Source: Actinobacteria bacterium UBA2184
GTDB taxonomy: Bacteria > Actinomycetota > Coriobacteriia > Anaerosomatales > Anaerosomataceae
Direction: 5' to 3'
NCBI GenBank assembly: GCA_002328745.1
Contig: DCVQ01000003.1
Location: 10,550 to 24,234, forward strand
Length of the DNA: 13,685 nt
Position 1 is the first letter of the stretch. Every line of letters begins with the position of its first letter. This document shows positions 5,114 through 12,692 of the stretch, piece by piece. Both the position numbers and the translations under genes were made by a program. Under the pieces are notes generated by a model. It saw only the letters and a program-made list of their open reading frames with translations. It searched no databases and was not told the origin of the DNA.

Positions 5114-7207
5114 ATGTCCACAGGCGTATCCGCACCCGCCACAGCCGAACAGGCGGTCTTCGAGACCATCCTTCGCGATCTCAATCCGGGCCAGAGGGCC
5201 GCGACGTCGCATGGCGACACCCCCCTGCTCATCGTGGCCGGCGCCGGCACCGGCAAGACCGCGACCCTCGCCCACCGGGTCGCGTATCTTATCGCCCGCG
5301 GCGTGCCCCCCGGGCGCATCCTCCTCCTCACGTTCACGCGCCGCGCCGCGAGCGAGATGCTTCGCCGCACCGACGCGCTGCTGCGCAGCGTGGCGGCCGA
5401 CGCCGAAGGCTCCGCTGCCCGGGCGCTCACAGACGGGCACGTCTGGGGCGGCACCTTCCACGCCATCGCGACGCGCCTGTTGCGGATGCACGGCGAGTCG
5501 ATCGGGCTGCCGCCGGGGTTCACCGTGCTCGACCGCTCCGACGCCGAGGACCTCATGCACGCCGTTCGCACCGGTCTCGACCTCGGCGGCACGCGACGGC
5601 GGTTCCCGCAGAAGGGCACCTGCCTCGACATCTACTCGCGATGCGTGAACGCGGCCGAGCCGCTCGCGCACGTCCTCGAGACGCGCTACCCGTGGTGCAG
5701 GGACGACGCCGACGGGCTCAAGGCGCTGTTCGCGGGCTACGTGGAGCGTAAGGAGGCGAACCACGTCCTGGACTACGACGACCTGCTGCTGTTCTGGCGC
5801 GGGATGCTGGCCGACCCCGCACTCGGGCCTGTCGTGCGCGGCCGCTTCGACGCCGTGCTCGTCGACGAGTACCAGGACACCAACGCGCTCCAGGCGGACA
5901 TCGTCGCGCTGCTCAGGCCCGACGGCTCGGGCGTGACCGCGGTGGGCGACGACGCGCAGGCGATCTACGGATTCCGCGCGGCCACCGTGCGCAACATCCT
6001 CGACTTCCCAACGCGGTTCCCGGATGCCACCGTGCTCACGCTCGAGCGCAACTACCGCAGCACGCAGCCGATACTGGACGCCACCAACGCGGTCATCTCC
6101 CAGGCCGCCGAGCGCTACGAGAAGGACCTGTTCACCGACCGCCAGGGTGGGGCCCTCCCGGCGCTCGTGACGTGCCGCGACGAAAACGAGCAGGCCGACT
6201 ACGTGGTGGAGCGGGTGCTCGGCCATCGTGAGCAGGGCATGTCGCTCAAAGACCAGGCGGTGCTGTTCCGGGCGGCGCACCACTCGGCGGTCCTCGAGCT
6301 GGAGCTCGAGCGTCGCGGCGTGCCGTTCGTGAAGTACGGCGGGCTCAAGTTCGTGGAGATGGCGCACGTGAAGGATCTCGTCGCGTTCCTACGGCTCGCG
6401 GAGAACCCGCACGACAGCGTCGCCGCGCTCCGCGTGCTCGGCCTGCTGCCCGGCATCGGCCCGCGCACCGCCGGCACCCTCGCCGCGACGCTCGCCGAAG
6501 GGACCGACTTCGAGTCGTGGGTCGGGCGCGACGTGCCCTCGGCCACTTCCGTGCTGTGGCCCGACTTCGTCGCCCTCATGCGGACGCTCGCGAGCGCGCC
6601 TGCCTCCGACGTGGCGGGACAGCTGCACGCGGCACGCGCGTTCTACGCGCCGCTCGCCGAGCATCGCTACGACAACGCGTCCGCCCGCCTCGCCGATCTC
6701 GAGCAGGTCGAGGCGCTCGGCACGCGGTTCGCCGACCGCACGCGGTTCCTCACCGACCTCACGCTCGACGGTCCGCACTGGACGGGCGACTTCGCCGGAC
6801 CGCCGTTGCTCGACGAGGACTACCTCATCCTCTCGACGATGCACTCGGCCAAGGGGCTTGAGTGGCGCGCCGTGTACGTGATCCACGCCGCGGACGGCAA
6901 CATCCCGTCCGACATGGCCACGGGCGATGCGGCCGAGATCGAGGAGGAGCGGCGGCTGTTCTACGTGGCCTGCACGCGGGCGCGCGACGTCCTGTACGTC
7001 ACCCACCCGCTGCGCTACTACGCCGTCGGCCGTGGCCGCTCCGACTCCTACGGCTACGCGCTGAGGACGCGCTTCATCCCCGATCGCATGCTCCCGTTGT
7101 TCGAAGCCAGCCAGGCGGCGCCGGACGCGAGCCCGGCCGATGAGGCCGCCCCTGTCGTGGCCACCACGGCCAGCATCCGCGCGATGGGCAGCGCGATGTG
7201 GGAGTGA
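5114..7207 (+). CDS. uvrD: UvrD/PcrA-family ATP-dependent DNA helicase
   Basis: A 697-residue superfamily 1A 3'-5' helicase used in repair and replication-fork maintenance. All motifs are intact: Q motif region LNPGQRAA (23-30), Walker A AGAGTGKT (42-49), Ia LLTFTRRAASEM (71-82), II VDEYQDTN (250-257), III GDDAQAIYGFR (278-288), IV-like LERNYRST (310-317), V STMHSAKGLEW (574-584) and VI EEERRLFYVACTRAR (610-624). It is slightly short for UvrD/PcrA, and its C-terminus (about 660-697) is Ala/Pro-rich and lacks a clear Tudor-like PcrA tail. Start: GGGGAGG six bases before the ATG. The perfect LexA box in its promoter indicates DNA-damage induction, as for uvrD in other bacteria. It is convergent with the aldolase gene at 7245, with only 37 bases between. 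Confidence 0.92.
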   Translation: MSTGVSAPATAEQAVFETILRDLNPGQRAATSHGDTPLLIVAGAGTGKTATLAHRVAYLIARGVPPGRILLLTFTRRAASEMLRRTDALLRSVAADAEGSAARALTDGHVWGGTFHAIATRLLRMHGESIGLPPGFTVLDRSDAEDLMHAVRTGLDLGGTRRRFPQKGTCLDIYSRCVNAAEPLAHVLETRYPWCRDDADGLKALFAGYVERKEANHVLDYDDLLLFWRGMLADPALGPVVRGRFDAVLVDEYQDTNALQADIVALLRPDGSGVTAVGDDAQAIYGFRAATVRNILDFPTRFPDATVLTLERNYRSTQPILDATNAVISQAAERYEKDLFTDRQGGALPALVTCRDENEQADYVVERVLGHREQGMSLKDQAVLFRAAHHSAVLELELERRGVPFVKYGGLKFVEMAHVKDLVAFLRLAENPHDSVAALRVLGLLPGIGPRTAGTLAATLAEGTDFESWVGRDVPSATSVLWPDFVALMRTLASAPASDVAGQLHAARAFYAPLAEHRYDNASARLADLEQVEALGTRFADRTRFLTDLTLDGPHWTGDFAGPPLLDEDYLILSTMHSAKGLEWRAVYVIHAADGNIPSDMATGDAAEIEEERRLFYVACTRARDVLYVTHPLRYYAVGRGRSDSYGYALRTRFIPDRMLPLFEASQAAPDASPADEAAPVVATTASIRAMGSAMWE

Positions 7208-7210
7208 GCC

Positions 7211-7228
7211 GGCGCGCCCCGGTGCGCC
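7211..7228. terminator. Small hairpin between convergent genes
   Basis: GGCGC (7211-7215) and GCGCC (7224-7228) form a five-pair stem in the 37-base gap between the helicase and class II aldolase stops. No T-run follows on either strand. It could slow polymerase from both sides, but the support is weak. Confidence 0.2.
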
Positions 7229-7244
7229 CTGCCTGACGGGGCCG

Positions 7245-7799
7245 CTACCGGCCGAGCAGATCGAGGATGACCGCGCTCGCCTCGAGCACGCTCACGTGCA
7301 TGAACGCCTCCTCGAGCGTGGCGCCCTTCGCGAACGGTCCGTGGGTGCGCAGCACGGCCACCGGCGCGGTCTGCAGCGCGGCAGCTAGCACGGCCGCGGC
7401 CTCGGGCGAGGCGATGGTGCTCGCGGCGCTCACGACCGGCACCTCTCCGAGCACGTACAGGCCCTCGGAGTCGGCCGGGACGATCGCCTCGGCGGCGAAG
7501 CTGCGCGCGATGGTGTGGACGGGGTGCGCGTGCACGATCGCCCCCGCATCCGTCGCCGAGTAGATCGCGCGATGCACGACGATCTCGCGGCTGCAGCGGT
7601 CGTCCGCCGCGCCCGGCTCCAGAGAGGTCTCGACCACATCGTCGTCGGTCAGCTGTCCGAGCATCGAGCCGCGGCGCGTGATGAGTATGCGATCGCCGGC
7701 CCGCACGCTCATGTTGCCACCGTGGCTCGAGGTAAGCCCCGCCACGAAGATGTCGCGCCCGATGTCGCGGAACATCCTGATGGTCTCGCGGTCGATCAC
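7245..7799 (-). CDS. Class II aldolase/adducin-family protein (fuculose-1-phosphate aldolase-like)
   Basis: A 184-residue zinc aldolase of the L-fuculose-phosphate type, which splits a ketose 1-phosphate to DHAP and an aldehyde. Seen: phosphate-binding loop SSHGGNMS (24-31), catalytic Glu72 (REIVVHRAIY), zinc ligands His90 and His92 (VHAHP) and His153 (RTHGPF). The positions are close to E. coli FucA Glu73, His92, His94 and His155. The exact sugar cannot be fixed; fuculose, a 5-deoxy sugar phosphate or methylthioribulose phosphate are all possible. The GTG start at 7799 overlaps the PFK stop (GTGA), with GAGGAG in front, so translation is likely coupled to the phosphofructokinase. This suggests its product enters the same sugar-phosphate route. 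Confidence 0.87.
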   Translation of the reverse strand: MIDRETIRMFRDIGRDIFVAGLTSSHGGNMSVRAGDRILITRRGSMLGQLTDDDVVETSLEPGAADDRCSREIVVHRAIYSATDAGAIVHAHPVHTIARSFAAEAIVPADSEGLYVLGEVPVVSAASTIASPEAAAVLAAALQTAPVAVLRTHGPFAKGATLEEAFMHVSVLEASAVILDLLGR

Positions 7800-9049
7800 G
7801 ACTGCTCCTCACACGCGCTGTCGGACAGGATGCCCTGATACTCGAGGGCCCGGGCCAGACGATAGAAGTCACTCTCGCGGTCGATGAAGCGCACGCGCGT
7901 CTTCATCGTGGCCGGGTCGATGAGGTCTTCGAACGGGACGTAACACAGCGACAGCTGGTCCTTCACGCTCACCATCACGCCCGATAGCCCCTCGACGATG
8001 AGCGCCCGGTAGGCGCCGACGCCGAGCTGGGTTCCCAGCAGCACGTCGAACGCGCTCGGCTCGGCGCAGCGCGCCTCGTAGCCGATCTGCTTGTGGCGCA
8101 CCTTGATCGCCACGCCCGTGCGCGCCTCGTACGCGCGCTCGATCTCCTTCGCCAGCACCCGGCCGACCTGCGCGTCGCCGAGCTTGAGGTTGCCGTGGTC
8201 GTCCACGCTCTGCGGTCTGAGCGTGGCCGGAAGCCTGTCCGCAAGCCCTTCGGCGATGCAGACGATGCCGTAGCGGCGTCCGTCGCATTCGCGCTTCACC
8301 ATGAGATCGACGATCTCGGCGCCGACCGCAGTCGCGTCGAACTCCCCCTCGTAGTCCTCGACGGAGAGCATGCGCGTGGCTTCGCCCGCGATGCCGGCGG
8401 CGTACGTGAGCCAGCCCGCTTTGCGGCCCATGATCTCGAGCACGTACCAGACCTGCGTCGAGCGGGCGTCAGCGCCGAGGTTGCGGATCTCGGCCGCGGC
8501 GAAGTGGGCCGCCGAGAAGAACCCGAACGTCCAGTCGATGCCGTAGTAGTCGTTGTCGATCGTCTTCGGCAGGTGCACGATACGCACCGGCCGCAGACCC
8601 GGAACCGCATCCTGCAGCTTGAGCAGGTAGTTGGCGGTCTTGAGCGTGTCGTCACCGCCGATCGAGACGAGGGCATCGATCCCGATCTGCTCGAAGGCCG
8701 CGTAGACGCGCCGCAGCTTCGCGGTCCGCGTCTCGTCGGTAAGGTCGGAGGGCGAGCCGACCGGCTTCCCGGGGTTCGCCCGCGAGGTGCGCAGGATGAT
8801 GTCCTTGCGGTTGCGGATGGCCGACACGTCGTCGCGCGTGAGCCGGATGAACTCCCGGCCCTCGACGAGCGGGTTGTCGGGGGTGAAGCGCTCGAGGCCC
8901 TCGTAGCCATCGTACAGCCCGATGACCTCCACTCCGCTGTTCATGAACGACAGTGCCGCCGCCGAGATGACGGCGTTGGCCGCAGGGGCCGGCCCCCCGC
9001 TGAACAGCATGCCGACGCGCTTGATCCCCGTTGTGGCGGTCACTTGCAT
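7796..9049 (-). CDS. pfp: 6-phosphofructokinase, probably pyrophosphate-dependent
   Basis: A 417-residue PFK-family enzyme acting on fructose 6-phosphate/fructose 1,6-bisphosphate. The decisive residues are GGDDT (131-135) and PKTIDND (161-167). Asp in place of the Gly of ATP enzymes (GGDGS/T), and Lys in place of Gly in PGTIDND, are the known marks of PPi-dependent enzymes, which work reversibly. MGRKAGWL (207-214) is the conserved substrate-binding segment. The N-terminal loop reads SGGPAPAANAV; Ala replaces the usual Gly of PAPGxN. The ATG at 9049 is preferred over the GTG at 9052 because GAGG lies four bases ahead of it. The stop overlaps the following aldolase start by four bases. A divergence toward sedoheptulose phosphate use is possible and cannot be excluded. 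Confidence 0.9.
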   Translation of the reverse strand: MQVTATTGIKRVGMLFSGGPAPAANAVISAAALSFMNSGVEVIGLYDGYEGLERFTPDNPLVEGREFIRLTRDDVSAIRNRKDIILRTSRANPGKPVGSPSDLTDETRTAKLRRVYAAFEQIGIDALVSIGGDDTLKTANYLLKLQDAVPGLRPVRIVHLPKTIDNDYYGIDWTFGFFSAAHFAAAEIRNLGADARSTQVWYVLEIMGRKAGWLTYAAGIAGEATRMLSVEDYEGEFDATAVGAEIVDLMVKRECDGRRYGIVCIAEGLADRLPATLRPQSVDDHGNLKLGDAQVGRVLAKEIERAYEARTGVAIKVRHKQIGYEARCAEPSAFDVLLGTQLGVGAYRALIVEGLSGVMVSVKDQLSLCYVPFEDLIDPATMKTRVRFIDRESDFYRLARALEYQGILSDSACEEQS

Positions 9050-9151
9050 CACCCCTCGCGATTGCCCAGGACTGACGGCCGCTCGCCGGACAAGGCGGCG
9101 CGACCCGACATGAGCGTACTTACCCGGTCGCCCGGGCCGGGCCGTCGTCCC

Positions 9152-10120
9152 CTACGTGCCGGTCGCCTCGACGAACTCGCCGATCGCGCGCAGGCGCTCG
9201 TAGCGGCGCTCGACCAGCGCTGCCGCATCGAGGCCGCCGAGCTCCGCGAGGGCGGCCGCGATCCGCTCGCCCGCAGCGGCGACGACGGCCTCCGCGTCGC
9301 GATGGGCGCCGCCGAGCGGCTCGGCCACGATCTCGTCGGCGATGCCGAGCCCAAGCAGGTCCTGCGCGGTGAGCGAGAGTGCCGCAGCGCTCTCGGCAGC
9401 ACGCGCCGCATCCTTGTAGAGGATCACGGCGCACATCTCGGGCGAGATGACCGAGTAGTAGGCGTTCTCGAGCATGATGAGGCGGTCGCCGAACCCGATC
9501 GCGAGCGCGCCACCGCTTCCGCCCTCGCCGATGGCGACGACGACCACGGGCACCGGCAGGGCCGAGAGCGTGGCGAGGCAGTTCGCGATCGCCCACGCCT
9601 GCCCGCGCTCCTCGTCTTCGAGGCCCGGGGCGGCTCCTGCGGTGTCGAGGAACGTCACGACGGGCAGACGGAACTTGGCCGCAAGCCGCATGGCGCGCTC
9701 GGCCTTGCGGAACCCCTCGGGATGCGGGCTGCCGAAGTTGCGCTTCACGTTCTCCTTGGTCGTCCGGCCCTTTCGGTGGCCGATGACCATCACGCGACGG
9801 TCGCCGAGCGTCGCAAGCGCCGTCACGATGGCCTCGTCGTCGCCGAACGCGCGGTCGCCGCGCAGCTCGACCACGTCGGTGAAGAGCTGCTCCAGGTAGT
9901 CGGGGGTCTTCGGCCGTTCGGGATGGCGGCTCACCTGCACCTTCTCCCACGGAGACAGCGCCTGGTACATGGTCTGCCGCAGGCGCTCGACCTCGTTCTC
10001 GAGATCGGTGATCTCCGCGGCAAGATCGGGCATCGCCGCAAGATCGATCTTCTTCAGGTCCGCGAGCTTCTCTTCGAGCTCGACCAAGGGCCGCTCGAAC
10101 TCCATCACGAATCGCGCCAC
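9152..10120 (-). CDS. accA: Acetyl-CoA carboxylase carboxyltransferase subunit alpha
   Basis: A 322-residue AccA, which with AccD forms the carboxyltransferase that moves carboxyl from biotin to acetyl-CoA to make malonyl-CoA for fatty acid synthesis. The N-terminal helical region (FERPLVELEEKLADL) and the conserved SPWEKVQVSRHPERPKTPDY, GDRAFGDD, GHRKGR, FGSPHPEGFRKA and IGEGGSGGALAI (197-208) are all present. Unusual: the loop normally DTPGAYPGxxAEERGQ reads DTAGAAPGLEDEERGQ (159-174), and SPEGCASILW reads SPEMCAVILY. Both touch the active-site region. The GTG at 10120 begins one base after the accD stop (TGAcGTG), with GAGG seven bases ahead. An ATG five codons later is the alternative start but lacks a ribosome site. 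Biotin carboxylase and BCCP genes are not in the window. Confidence 0.93.
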   Translation of the reverse strand: MARFVMEFERPLVELEEKLADLKKIDLAAMPDLAAEITDLENEVERLRQTMYQALSPWEKVQVSRHPERPKTPDYLEQLFTDVVELRGDRAFGDDEAIVTALATLGDRRVMVIGHRKGRTTKENVKRNFGSPHPEGFRKAERAMRLAAKFRLPVVTFLDTAGAAPGLEDEERGQAWAIANCLATLSALPVPVVVVAIGEGGSGGALAIGFGDRLIMLENAYYSVISPEMCAVILYKDAARAAESAAALSLTAQDLLGLGIADEIVAEPLGGAHRDAEAVVAAAGERIAAALAELGGLDAAALVERRYERLRAIGEFVEATGT

Positions 10121-10121
10121 G

Positions 10122-11024
10122 TCACACCTCGCCTTCGGAAAAGGCGGCAGGCGCGGCAGGGGCGCGGTGCATCAGGTACGCGAGCACCGTCGTCACCCGT
10201 TCGCGGAGCTCGCCGCGGGGCACGACGTCGTCGATCATGCCGTGCTCGACGAGCGACTCGGCGCTCTGGAAGCCCTTGGGCAGTGAACGGCGGATGGTCT
10301 GCTCCACGAGGCGCGGCCCGGCGAAGCCGACCGTCGCGCCCGGCTCGGCGAAGATCACGTCGGCGAGCACGGCGAACGAGGCGGTCACGCCGCCGAACGT
10401 GGGGTGCACGAGGATCGAGACGAAGGGCAGCCCCCCGGCGGAGAACCGCTCGGCCGCCGCGGCCGTCTTCGCCATCTGCATGAGGGACAGCACGCCCTCC
10501 TGCATGCGCGCGCCGCCCGAGGCGATGATGAGCACCACGGCCCGGCGCTCGGCGAGCGCGAGCTCGAACAGGCGCGCCACCTTCTCGCCCACCGCCGAGC
10601 CCATCGACGCGCCCACGAAGCGGAAGTCCATCGCGCCGATGGCGACGGGGAGTCCCTCGATCGTCGCACGGCCGGTCACGACCGCCTCGGCAAGGCCCGA
10701 GGACGCGCGCGCCTTCTCGAGGCTCTCGGTGTACGGCTTGGCCGCGCAGAACCGCAGCGGGTCGCCGGAGGTGACGCCGGCGTCGGCCTCCACGAAGCTG
10801 CCCTCATCGGCAAGAGCCTCGATGCGGTCGCGCGCGATGAGCTCGAAGTGGTGGCCGCAGTGCGGGCAGACCGACAGCGTGCGCGCCACCTCGCCCTGGT
10901 ACAGCGTGCGCTTGCACTCGGGGCACCGGCGCCAGACGCCATCCGGCAGGCCGTCGGAGGAAGCGCCAGACGTCACGGTGTAGCGCCGGGTCTCCCGCTG
11001 CTTGAACCAATCATTGATGGGCAT
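10122..11024 (-). CDS. accD: Acetyl-CoA carboxylase carboxyltransferase subunit beta
   Basis: A 300-residue AccD partner of the following accA. The N-terminus is MPINDWFKQR. A zinc ribbon follows with Cys34-X2-Cys37 and Cys53-X2-Cys56 (CPECKRT...CPHCGHHF). The crotonase-fold carboxyltransferase domain shows FRFVGASMGSAVGEKVARL (135-153), ASGGARMQEGVLSLMQMAK (168-186), GGVTASFAVLADVIFAEPG (211-229) and GFAGPRLVEQTIR (233-245). HPTFGG stands where DPTTGG is usual. The open frame extends to 11078, but the start at 11024 is chosen because the protein family begins there, GGAG lies four bases ahead and the promoter -10 box is at 11066-11061. The tight junction with accA ensures matched synthesis. 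Confidence 0.94.
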   Translation of the reverse strand: MPINDWFKQRETRRYTVTSGASSDGLPDGVWRRCPECKRTLYQGEVARTLSVCPHCGHHFELIARDRIEALADEGSFVEADAGVTSGDPLRFCAAKPYTESLEKARASSGLAEAVVTGRATIEGLPVAIGAMDFRFVGASMGSAVGEKVARLFELALAERRAVVLIIASGGARMQEGVLSLMQMAKTAAAAERFSAGGLPFVSILVHPTFGGVTASFAVLADVIFAEPGATVGFAGPRLVEQTIRRSLPKGFQSAESLVEHGMIDDVVPRGELRERVTTVLAYLMHRAPAAPAAFSEGEV

Positions 11025-11060
11025 GCGACTCCGCGTGTCCTGAGATACGGTCAAGTGCAT

Positions 11061-11066
11061 ATGATA
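11061..11066 (-). promoter_or_regulatory. Candidate -10 box of the accD-accA transcript
   Basis: TATCAT on the minus strand lies 36 bases before the accD ATG at 11024. The -35 region (about 11084-11089) is inside a large dyad and does not look like TTGACA. Transcription would begin near 11054. Support comes from position and the -10 alone. Confidence 0.4.
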
Positions 11067-11098
11067 GCGCGGCACCACCCGAACGGGCGATGCCGCGC
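11067..11098. repeat. 32-base dyad between fbaB and accD: operator or terminator
   Basis: GCGCGGCA (11067-11074) mirrors TGCCGCGC (11091-11098) perfectly. Inside, CCCG (11078-11081) mirrors CGGG (11084-11087) around AA, giving 13 pairs out of 15. It lies 38 bases beyond the fbaB stop and touches the -10 box of accD. No T-run follows in either direction. It could be an operator for control of accDA or a GC-rich terminator of the aldolase transcript. Confidence 0.6.
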
Positions 11099-11136
11099 CG
11101 GTGAATCGACGAGCGGCGGTGCGGCCGGGCGCGTCC

Positions 11137-12096
11137 CTACAGGGAGAAGTCCTTCTCGCCCTTGAAGACCGCGAGCGCGTCAGCCGCCGAGTAGTCCGCG
11201 AGCGTGATGGCCGAGATGGCCTTCGTCAGGCGGACGGCCTCGTCGAGCGAACGCTGGTGGATGTTGCGGCCGGTGGCGTTGCCGGAGGCCCCGCCCACGT
11301 GGATCTGCTCCCACAGTTGCGTGAGGAACGTCTCGGCGTCGACGGTCGAACCGCCGGCGCATACAAGACCGGTGCGGCCCGCGGCGAGCGATGCTTCCTT
11401 GAGCAGCTCGGCCGAGGACTTCTCGCCGGTGCCCTTTGGCGGGTTGACCTTCACGAAGTCGGCACCCAGGCAGACCGCGGCTCCGGCCGCACCGGCGATC
11501 AGGTGCGGGTCCTTCTCGTCGGCGACGGCCTTGCCCCGCGGATAGATCCACAGCACGACGACGAGGCCCACCGAGTGCGCGTCGGCGATCAGCTGCCCGG
11601 CCTCCATCATCATCTGCGACTCGTACTCGCTGCCCAGATAGATGGTGTAGCCCACGCCGACCGCATTCACTCCGTTGTCGCGCAGATCCAACACGGTCTG
11701 GATGTCGTAGAGCTGCGGGCTGTAGGGGTCGTCCTGATGCTTCGCGGGGTCCTTCGCCGAGGTCTTCACCAGATGCGTCTTGGAGTTCATCTTCACGAGG
11801 TAGTTGATGTTCGGATAGTCGGCCGCGTACTGCGCGATGAGGCCGCGCTGGCCGGCGAGCACGCCGCACACGCCCTGGCTGCCGATGCGGAACAGGTGCT
11901 CGGGCTCGGCGTCCTCGAGCGAGATGCCCTCACCGTAGAAGTCATCGTTGAGGTGCTCGATCTTCTGGTCGCACGCGTAGAGCATCAGGCGACCGGTGCC
12001 GCGCGTGGCGGCGAGGTAGTTGTCGATGTAGGCGTCGCGCGCTGCGGCGGGCACGTCCGCCGGTACGCGGACCATCTCACGGGTGATGCTCGGCAT
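11137..12096 (-). CDS. fbaB: Class I fructose-bisphosphate aldolase, archaeal/DhnA type
   Basis: A 319-residue Schiff-base aldolase of the DhnA/FbaB family, cleaving or forming fructose 1,6-bisphosphate in glycolysis or gluconeogenesis. The Schiff-base lysine is Lys216 in GADFVKVNPP. Other family marks are YACDQKIEH (40-48), NYLVKMNSKTHL (98-109), GVGYTIYLGSEYESQ (147-161), VVVLWIYPRGK (179-189), LVCAGGS (244-250) and GNATGRNIHQR (272-282). The start is well supported by GAGGAGG (12107-12101) four bases before the ATG. With the PPi-type PFK nearby it gives two consecutive, reversible steps of the pathway. The related aldolase LsrF and the DhnA-family shikimate-pathway enzymes share the fold, but the substrate-loop motifs favour FBP aldolase. 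Confidence 0.9.
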   Translation of the reverse strand: MPSITREMVRVPADVPAAARDAYIDNYLAATRGTGRLMLYACDQKIEHLNDDFYGEGISLEDAEPEHLFRIGSQGVCGVLAGQRGLIAQYAADYPNINYLVKMNSKTHLVKTSAKDPAKHQDDPYSPQLYDIQTVLDLRDNGVNAVGVGYTIYLGSEYESQMMMEAGQLIADAHSVGLVVVLWIYPRGKAVADEKDPHLIAGAAGAAVCLGADFVKVNPPKGTGEKSSAELLKEASLAAGRTGLVCAGGSTVDAETFLTQLWEQIHVGGASGNATGRNIHQRSLDEAVRLTKAISAITLADYSAADALAVFKGEKDFSL

Positions 12097-12136
12097 GGTT
12101 CCTCCTCGTGGATTCGAAACGTCTCACGCGTCCCAG

Positions 12137-12176
12137 GGGACGTACGGGGCCGGCGCGCGGCGCCAGCCGACGTCCC
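12137..12176. repeat. Nested dyad in the fbaB upstream region
   Basis: GGGACGT (12137-12143) mirrors ACGTCCC (12170-12176). Inside lies GGCGC-GCG-GCGCC. It sits 40 to 80 bases before the fbaB start and could form in the mRNA leader or serve as an operator. A six-pair hairpin, ACCGCC (12212-12217) with GGCGGT (12225-12230), lies just after the acetyltransferase stop and may mark the end of that transcript, though without a T-run. The rest of the 145-base gap shows no convincing promoter. Confidence 0.4.
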
Positions 12177-12241
12177 GTCCCATAGGTTATGCCACGAACA
12201 CCGCGAACGCTACCGCCCGGGCGCGGCGGTCGCACGGGCCG

Positions 12242-12691
12242 CTAGCCGACCAGCGGGAGCTCCATGCGGACGTGAGGGATCCCAGTGCGCCCGGACGGGA
12301 ATCGACCGCTCACGGTCCGGTAGCCGAGGCGGTGATAGAACGACTCGGCGGTGTGGCGCGCGTTCAGCCACAGCAGCTCCAGCCCGAGCCGACGGGCCTC
12401 GGCCTCGACCTCCCGCATCAGCGCCCCGCCGATACCCGACCGCTGCAGCGAGGGACGCACGCTCACCTGCCGTACGTGCCCCGTGCCGTCGCCGGGAAGG
12501 ATCAGGGACGCGTAGCCGACGATGGCGCCGTCGATCGCGGCGACCACGTGCCTGCGGTCTTCGCCCTTGTCGTCCCACCGGTCGTCGCGCGCGATGCCGA
12601 AGGGCGCGAAGAGCGCTTCGTGCCGAAGCTCGTGCACGGCGGCCATGCATGGGTCGTCGGCGGCGACCCAGGCGAAGACGGCATCTGCCAC
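12242..12691 (-). CDS. GNAT-family N-acetyltransferase
   Basis: A 149-residue acetyl-CoA-dependent acyltransferase. The acetyl-CoA pyrophosphate loop LQRSGIGGAL, preceded by the strand VRQVSVRPS, is the core motif A. The C-terminal ARHTAESFYHRLGYRTVSG is typical motif B, with the tyrosine that often acts as general acid. The N-terminal part (HELRHEALFAPFGI) resembles ElaA/YjdJ-like small GNATs. The GTG at 12691 is chosen because it starts one base after the nadE stop (TGAcGTG). The longer frame to 12862 lies inside nadE. The substrate cannot be told; one-base spacing makes it co-translated with NAD synthetase. Confidence 0.85.
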   Translation of the reverse strand: MADAVFAWVAADDPCMAAVHELRHEALFAPFGIARDDRWDDKGEDRRHVVAAIDGAIVGYASLILPGDGTGHVRQVSVRPSLQRSGIGGALMREVEAEARRLGLELLWLNARHTAESFYHRLGYRTVSGRFPSGRTGIPHVRMELPLVG

Positions 12692-12692
12692 G

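Noticed and set aside
8093..10483. Plus-strand open frame of 796 codons opposite PFK and accA/accD
   Set aside because: Same antisense shadow pattern; the minus strand encodes intact conserved enzymes.
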